Shown: piece after piece, positions 57,354 through 64,000 of the stretch
Layout: each line of letters begins with the position of its first letter
Numbering within the stretch: position 1 is the stretch's first letter
From: Isoetes taiwanensis
Lineage: Eukaryota; Streptophyta; Lycopodiopsida; Isoetales; Isoetaceae
DNA length: 64,000 nt
Assembly (NCBI GenBank): GCA_021234155.1
Contig: JAJEKV010000035.1
Location: forward strand, 14,122,738-14,186,737
Direction: 5' to 3'
Made by a program: the position numbers and the translations under genes
Notes under the pieces: generated by a model
Databases searched by the model: none
What the model saw: the letters and a program-made list of their open reading frames with translations, nothing else
Told to the model about the DNA's origin: nothing

Positions 57354-59392
57354 GTAAATCTCTATGGCGCCAGCATCTTTTCTTAGTTTTACTTACAGTT
57401 TTCAAGATTTGGACGGTTTTTGTAGATTCTTTTGATTTTCTTACAGATTCTGTACCTCATGCCTCGAATAGTCATCGTCTAAATCCCTACTTCCTTTTCG
57501 ACTGCCATGAGACGATCCATGCATGTATTCATAATCATTGTCTGCGCTATCAAGTTTTCACTTACAGATTTAGTAACTCCATAATCTCGATAGACATTTT
57601 CTTGCTCCTGTCTCTGTGCTTCTGTTATAGCTATTTTATCATCTATTGAATGCCCATTTACATAGGCCAATGTCCAATAATATTTGAAGCTGTTGAATAT
57701 GCATCCCTTTCATACATAGCTTCCCTAGTATATTGCATTCTACCATAGCCATCTGCATCTGGAGACGGCCCTCCAAAGCCTGTGCTTCCAAACGAATAAA
57801 GGGAAGTCACCATCCAAGAATAATATATGGTAACTTTCTCTGAAATCTATGTCCTCCTGTTTCAGTCTTCTCCCTGTTATGAAAGGTGTAGGATGCATGG
57901 AGGAAAAGCACACGATCCATTTGTATTGGATGCAACCCATAGAAGAGATTAACCACAAAAAAAAAGCAATTTTTGTTTCTTCTTTCTCTGAATCCTGTTT
58001 TTGTGGCTTCGAAATTGAATACTTTAGTTTGAGTTCTACTGTTGAAGATCATGTTGTGCTGAAAGCCGAGAGCTTTGATAAGTTTCAAAATATGCAGCAA
58101 GCAAAATACTACCATGATTTTAAAAAAATTGGTTTCATAAAACTTGAATATTTATATTGATGACCACATGTTTTTTTTTCATCCTTTCTTAAATCTTGCT
58201 AAGACTTGTCTGGATGCTTCACAGCTTGGTGTTCAACTTTGGATTCTCTTCCAGAACTTATAGATTGGTATCACCAACCTCTTTTGATCCTTCCTATATG
58301 AAGAGCTTGCTAAAATCATGAACCTTATTATGCTGATTTTATTTGTTTGCCCAATATATTTTTTATGGTGCTTCCTGGTATTAGTGCAGGAAAACATATC
58401 TTCAAAAGGCTGGTGTATCCAAAACTTTGAAAAGAGTTGCAAAACGATGATTCTTATCGTACTTGCTTATTTGTGTGCTGGGAATTCTACTTCCACATAC
58501 CACTATGTACCTCAACATTGCTATGAAATGCTATGTTAACTTGTGATGCTATAACATACTTCTGCACTAGAAATGTAACTTTTTTGCAATGAAAAATAAC
58601 TTTTTGTTTGCAAATGAAATTTGATGATGTGAAATGTGAGTCTGGAATCTGAATTAAAAATCTGGATAAGCTGCTTAAAATATATGTAACCAAAGTTACT
58701 GAAAAATATAATTACCAGCAACGGTTTACAACCAAACAGTATAACGAGGTATTTGTATAACATGGCATTGGCTATTATATTACAAATGAGGAAATGGGGG
58801 ATTATGGCCAAACTAGGAAAGGGGGGATTATGGCCAAATGTATCAGGTTATTATTTTACAAACAAAGGAAGGGGATTATGGTCAAATGTAACAGGGTATT
58901 ATCGCATAAATAAGGAAAGGGAGGATTATGGCCGAATACCCCGATTCTAAAAATCCATTTTATACCCCGTTGTTTTACAGAAAAGGAGGATTCTATAGAC
59001 AATTTTGGGGGGTATTTTTTTGGGGTATTGGAGCACTTTTTTCGTTGTGTTAGGGTTCGTGGAGGAAAGGGATTTTAGGGTTTAGCTAGATCTTTCAAGA
59101 AGATAGAGCAGCGGTGATTTTCCATGGGAGAAATCCTTGTTTGTCTGGTTATAGAAGACCAGGAGCTGATTCTTGTTGCAGAGGCATTGCTTACAAAGCT
59201 TGAAAGGCCACTTCTTTGCTTGGTTGTAATGGGAATATGATCGAAGATGTTTTTCCATCACATTTTTTGCTCTATTGATTCCCACTGCAACAAGGGGTTT
59301 TTCCCTTTTTTCCCGTTCCGTTTGTTGTTACTGAAAAATAGCGACAGTTTATATCGTTGATTCCACTGCATTAGAATTCGAAATTAGGGCGG

Positions 59393-60224
59393 ATGAACCG
59401 TTCCCTTCGCAATGCTGCAGTGATTGAAACACAAAGAGTTTGGACCAAAATTGTGATGGACTAATGCAAATGTTTGTGTCAGGCATTGTATAATGGCTCC
59501 AAAGGCAAATTCATGATGCCGAGCTTAACACCAGAGAAAGAAGTACACCGGGTATTGTTATCTTTCTCGATATCTTAAATCATTTAAGTCTACAACTTTG
59601 CCTAAGAGTTCTTGATATTTAACAGGCTTGGTTTCTTGCACAAAGGCCAAGCATGGAACTCTACTAGAAAAGTTGAAGAGATTGCACCCATCCATCTTTC
59701 TGAATTAAGGCTCCATATTCAGCACTAGTCTTGGATATTCATTGGCTGTGAGATCCAAACTTAGATGAAACCAACAAAAAGACTTACTAGGGGCACATGA
59801 TTACCTTGCATGTTTGCTCAATCAAATCCATCTGGCTATATGTTCAAAAGCACTACATTAGTTGAATATCTAACATATTGTTATACTTTTCCCTATAGTT
59901 TTTATATGATTTGATGATTGTATTCTGCAAGACATACTAATTGGTACACCGTCGCCTGGCAAACGTCCTCGTGCGCCGCAGAGCAATGTTTCCAGTCCCA
60001 GCAGCTCCACGACTTCAACAAGTCCGGCTTTTTTTTCAATTCGTAATTGCCTCGTTACACCAGCAGAGGTTACCCGTGCTGTAGGATCAACCCTCCATGT
60101 TGAGGTCTCTCCGGAGATAGCAACCCAGGTTGAAAGGGTGCGCTACGAGACAGACCTCATCAACTACCAGATTGTGGTTAGTGAGGATGACATCGTCCTA
60201 TTTCAGAGCCCTGTTGGTCCTTGA
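59393..60224 (+). CDS. unrecognised exon-like pieces, plus strand
   Basis: Three stretches look coding. 59393-59452 starts with ATG and runs 20 codons to a GT. 59483-59551 is 23 codons between GTGTCAG and GTATTG, in matching phase 0 (ALYNGSKGKFMMPSLTPEK). 59938-60224 has about 95 codons and a TGA stop (RAPQSNVSSPSSSTTSTSPA, EVTRAVGSTLHVEVSPEIAT, LINYQIVVSEDDIVLFQSPV). The phase between the second and third piece does not match with the visible acceptor (CTGCAAG, 59931), so an exon is missing or this is not one gene. No family recognised. It lies tail-to-tail with the pogo-like transposase gene. Confidence 0.35.
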
Positions 60225-60771
60225 TTGCTTCCAGCCTTGTCTGCAATGGCTCCACTGGACGACCTCATTTCTTCACCTCCTCTTTTTTGGCTGATAAGAA
60301 TGTAGAACTTCCCTCACCTGCCAATGTTTTAATGTACAATGTGGCCTGCGGGTCAAGAATTTTTGTGATGGGCCTAATTGCGAACTTTTGTATCAGCCCT
60401 CGGGCTTCTTTGAAATGAATATGAGTGATGCACTTTAGTTATTGTCTTAACACAGTTTTTATTTACAAATGCAACAGAACTTTCCAAATTGTGCTGATGA
60501 TCCCCTTCAATTGAAGACCAATGTTTGCTGTATCATATGCCATGAGATCTGATTTTAAGGTTAGACCAATTTATCAAACGTAAATATACAATGCAAAGAA
60601 TATAGGGTTGCTTTCATATTTAATGTTGTGTTGCTGCTACAAGTGCTGCTACCTTAGTTGTCTAAGGCCTCGTCTATGGTCTCGTCACTGTCTTCAGCTT
60701 CCTGCCATGTGCAAATGTTGGATGTTAGTATTGTATCAGACATGCCTAACTCTTAAGCGCCTGCTGTAGAC

Positions 60772-63419
60772 TTAACACACCTGGTTAGTGAAAGTATTGC
60801 CCTCTCCGAATCTTGGAGTAGGTACTGACCATTGAGACATATTTGCCCTCCAAGTCTTTGCAAACTCCACATCCATTCCTCTGGCCCGAGAGATTATGTC
60901 CTTGTCCACGCCTATTTCGACCATTTCTCGAATGATCCTAGCTTTGTCTATGGCCTTATCCCCGTCATGTTGGGGTCCAGAATGTGCTGCTGCATAATTG
61001 ACCCAACCTTGCGTATCCAACCTCATGGAATTTCCAGGGCCAATATCTGCCTGTTGCTGTGACTCTCCCTCCCTGTTGACCAAGTTCCAGGTCTTCAATG
61101 GTGACCTGATTGTACTAATGGAGTTTGGGACAGGTCTGACCAGAGGCAGGAAGCCTTCTATGCTAACATCCTGCACACCAGCAACATCTCCCGAGCACAG
61201 GTGAGTATCTTCCAGGCTGCACATAACATTCACTTCATCTTCACTATCATGGTCACCTGCATGATCACTAGTAACTGGTGTGGTCAAACCACTAACCTAC
61301 TGAAGTCCAGGGTCCATGTTGAATGATGTTCTCAATATTGGATCCCTGATTGGACTCAACCCTTGCGTTGTCCTCATTCTGTTTCTAACCTCTAACCTTT
61401 TGCTCCTCACCTCATCACTCATTGGTCTCTGAAAACTGAAGACTGCTGCAACTCTTGAGATGCCCCTGGGGTACATGAGTGCCCTAAGTCTAGCAGTAGA
61501 GGCTTCAAATTTTGCATTAGCCTTCTTCCTATTTTCCCTCTCTTCCCTATTATGTTGAGCTCTCTTGGCAGCCTCCTGTCTTTCCAATTTCCTTCTAGCA
61601 ATTTCGAGTTTCCTGGCTGCAACTTGCTCATTCTTTAGTCTTGCTGCCTCAGCCCTCCTAGACCTCTCAGTAGCCAAGGCCTCACAGAAGCCATCACTAG
61701 AGATGTGCACCCTCCCACTTAGGTCTGGGACTACACCCCGATTCCTTGCCCTCGAGGATTGAGACTGTTGCATGCAGGCCTGTGATGTCCTCACTTCTGT
61801 AGGGAGGTGCACACATGCATGTGTTGTTCCCATGTCACCAGATGGTACCACATGTTGCTGTGAGGGTCTTAAGGTCGAATCAATGGCCTGATGTTCCCCA
61901 TCTGGTGCATCTTCTCGGTGAGATGGATGCACATCATGTCTTTCAATGTCCACATTGTCAACTACATGTTGATGCACTCCAATAGGCTCTTGGCCACCAT
62001 GCTCACCAGCAGGGTGCGGTGCCTCCCATAACGCATGCAAATCAGCCATGTTGAATTGCTCCAATTCCTCCTCCTCCAAGTTGGCTGCATTTTCCTGGCC
62101 TACACTTTGGATAATCTGCTCCATGGGCACTCTACCAAACCTGCCACTTTCCTGGCCTGGCTTAACCTTGTCCGAGTTGAATGGCCAAATCCCAGTTGCC
62201 TTGATGTTGCTAGGTGTCAGCCCTGATTCAATGGCCTGTGAAATGAGCTCTGCAATGTCCTCCCTCTTCGGTTCAGTCCTCCCTTTGCTAACCATGTAAG
62301 AAGATCTCAATCTCTTGAAAGCTGCCTTGAATGGTGCAAAGCATGCAACATCCAAAGGATATAACCTATGTGATGTGTGGGGTGGAAGTAGGGCAAAATG
62401 TATGCCCATTTCCTTAGCTGCCAAAATCACTTCCAGCTCCACATGGCTGCCATAGCCATCCAATATTATCAGATGTGGCCTTGTTGGAGATACTCCACCA
62501 GGAACCCTAGCAACAAAATGTGACAACCAAGACTTGAACAATTCTGTAGTCATCCAGGCCGAGGGCTACACAGCTTGAATTGCCCCTTCCTCACATCTAG
62601 CAATGTTACCTTGCCCCTTGAATATATACAAATTAGGTATCTTAAACCCTTCAGCATTTACACATACCAGAATGGTCACCCACTCCCTATTGTTCATGAC
62701 CACCTCATTGACCCTATGCTCCCCTTTCCTCCCTATGATCTTCATGCCCTTCACCTTACCAGCTTGGATGCCAGTCTCATCGGCATTCCAAATCCTAGAG
62801 GCCAGGAAGTTGAACTCGTCATAGATTTGTCTCAGACCAGCATAAAAGTTATCCAGATTCTCTTGTGTCATAGCACGCGCCCGAGCGATATCTATTGTCT
62901 CTGCACTTCTTAATGTAACCTCTGGATGCCTTTGTTTGAACAGCTTCCACCATTTACTCCCAGGAATCCGGCGAAATTCTGAGTTGCCCCCTCCATAGCC
63001 ATCTGTGCTGCCCTTTCCTTGACAGCTGAGAGTGTAACCCTCATTCCCTGCTCAGCCCTGGAGAGTGCCCAATTGACTAACTCTTCCTCTTGTAGAGTCG
63101 TTAGGATTTGTGGATTACCAGTCTGTTTGTGAGTTATACGGCCATACAGCCAGACCCTTATTGTTGATTCCGGGATTCCAGACCTTCTAGATGCCTCTCT
63201 AACAGATATACCATACTCACTTACCTCATCCAAGATGTCTGCCATTTGATCTTCAGTCCACTGCCCTCATTTGCTTGGCCTCCTTGGCATTGTGGGAGAT
63301 GCAGCACTGATCTGTGGTGTCCGACGCTTCCTCCTTGGAGCAGTAACTCTTTTCCTTGATGTAGGTACTCTGTTACTAGCTTCACCATCGTCTCCTCTCC
63401 AACCTCTTGAGGAAACCAT
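60772..63419 (-). pseudogene. pogo/Tigger-type transposase (CENP-B-like HTH plus DDE_1)
   Basis: Starts at ATG 63417-63419 (MVSSRGWRGDD). An Arg-rich N-terminus is followed by an HTH domain (WTEDQMADILDEVSEYGISV, RRSGIPESTIRVW), a CENP-B-type second HTH (LQEEELVNWALSRAEQGM), then the DDE domain: IWNADETGIQAG (first Asp, about 62790), PHLIILDGYGSH (second, about 62465) and LYPLDVACFAPFK (third, about 62350). The acidic triad is complete. The C-terminus has a Lys/Arg/Glu coiled coil (about 61500-61680) and an acidic end. Tc1/mariner-superfamily enzyme that cuts and pastes DNA at TA sites in the nucleus. Disabling changes: TGA 63267-63269, a frameshift at about 62950-62985, TAG 62566-62568, TAG 61297-61299. 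The frame continues past the last TAG to 60772. Confidence 0.9.
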
Positions 63420-63639
63420 GTCTATTATCGTGCTCCTCAAGACCTGATATCGATAAGCTTGAAATTTGGAAGATAAATATGGCTTTTATTCTGTTAACAG
63501 CCATAGCGGGAGCTTGATATTCAAATTGGGCTTCGGTAATCGAGTGCTCTGGAATCGGCGCGAATTCAAGCAAGGGGCATTGAATTCTAATTTCGAATCG
63601 ATATGATCAGGGCTCTTAACACAGCCACGAGTGGGCAGA

Positions 63640-63840
63640 ACTGCTCCACAATTGTAGACAACAATTACACGACACCGGGAAGCAGGGCTTCACGCTTAGC
63701 GGAGCTCTATTGCACGTCGATGGTCAACAACTGCACGACAACTGGCAACTGGGCTAACGCACCGCGTACCTTTGTCGCGGTTGCCGGTACCATATGCACG
63801 ACACCGGGACACATGGCTGACGCATAACGTCCAGGCCATA
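63640..63840 (+). repeat. GC-rich tandem repeat, about 65 bp period
   Basis: ACGACA(C/A)C(C/T)GG starts at 63669, 63735 and 63798, each followed by GGCT-ACGC. GTCGATGGTCAACAACTGC and related words lie between. Three degenerate units in all. ORFs across it are by-products of the repeat. Confidence 0.6.
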
Positions 63841-64000
63841 ACGGCCTCAGGACGTGCACATAACGTCCATGGGCCACACACGTGGTGAAGACGAGAGTCC
63901 AACCCACGGTAGAAGGGCCACTCGGCATGCCACATGGCGATGTCGCGTCGAGACCAGGTGGGGATGGCGCATGCTCCGAGGGACAGTCACGATAGGAGGC
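63841..64000. other. no gene recognised
   Basis: GC-rich, with the palindrome-like CATAACGTCC repeated at 63826 and 63860. It may be the edge of another repeat element that continues past the window. Confidence 0.3.

Larger units (their letters stand above)
56268..59049. mobile_element. CACTA-like non-autonomous DNA transposon, 2.8 kb
   Basis: The left end CACTACAAAAAAGTGCTC matches the inverted right end (CACAACGAAAAAAGTGCTC on the minus strand, 59031-59049), and matching continues with AAT-CCCC. Subterminal direct repeats are present: AGGG(G)TATATCCTA plus GGGGAAATTAG at about 56374, 56427 and 56499 on the left; GGGATTATGGCCAAA at about 58798, 58824, 58872 and 58920 on the right. These are the hallmarks of En/Spm elements. 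No transposase is visible. A 3-bp target duplication is not clear (AGT against TTA). Confidence 0.75.

Noticed and set aside
61565-62299. Plus-strand ORFs of 63-83 codons across the transposase region
   Set aside because: Antisense shadows of the pogo-like transposase gene.
1-64000. tRNA, rRNA, CRISPR arrays or bacterial insertion sequences
   Set aside because: Looked for on both strands; none found. The tRNA-like words at 14074 and 26940 are retrotransposon primer-binding sites.

Overview
The window looks like repeat-rich nuclear DNA of a land plant. The evidence is one intact intronless AP2/ERF (DREB-type) transcription factor gene, a decayed PLS-class pentatricopeptide-repeat (PPR) gene, short GT-AG introns, and a plant-type load of transposons (a Ty3/gypsy chromovirus primed by initiator Met-tRNA, Ty1/copia pieces, several LINEs, CACTA, foldback and pogo-like DNA elements). 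The wording of the PPR and AP2 motifs fits a seed-free plant such as a fern or lycophyte at least as well as a flowering plant, but that is a guess. There are no bacterial-style operons, rRNA, tRNA or CRISPR. Many elements carry dense 1-3 base indels, so much of the first 38 kb is readable only by switching frames; part of this could be assembly error.

Layout. 1-7 kb: an unrecognised exon-like ORF and short repeats. 7-9.75 kb: a decayed Ty3/gypsy gag-protease-RT/RNase H remnant. 9.8-10.3 kb: a decayed copia-type integrase. 10.6-11.7 kb: a multi-exon fragment of a tyrosine-recombinase-like (DUF3504/Crypton-type) gene. 11.9-14.9 kb: a short minus-strand LTR element. 17.4-18.6 kb: the PPR pseudogene (minus). 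20.6-21.5 kb: a degenerate tandem array of about 190 bp units. 25.4-38.5 kb: a 13 kb chromodomain-bearing Ty3/gypsy element with 1.55 kb LTRs and a 5-bp target duplication, nested inside the 3' end of a LINE (about 25.17-25.39 plus 38.48-38.65 kb) that ends in a pentanucleotide (ATTCT)n tail.

38.7-45 kb is mostly unrecognised AT-rich sequence with one foldback/MITE-like element. 45.1-48 kb holds the ERF gene and a partial downstream duplicate of its 3' end, which is split by a 1.3 kb ORF1-only LINE with a 17-bp target duplication. 48.8-52.1 kb is a minus-strand L1-like LINE (ORF1-endonuclease-RT, poly(A) tail). 52.1-53.5 kb is a second copy of the pentamer-tailed LINE family. 55.1-56.1 kb is a tandem repeat also found near 18.8 and 23 kb. 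56.27-59.05 kb is a CACTA-like non-autonomous element. 59.4-60.2 kb carries unrecognised plus-strand exon-like pieces. 60.8-63.4 kb is a nearly intact pogo/Tigger-type transposase gene with few disabling changes. The end of the window carries GC-rich tandem repeats.

The genes do not form a pathway; the organising theme is layered transposon insertion around one plausible working host gene, the ERF factor.
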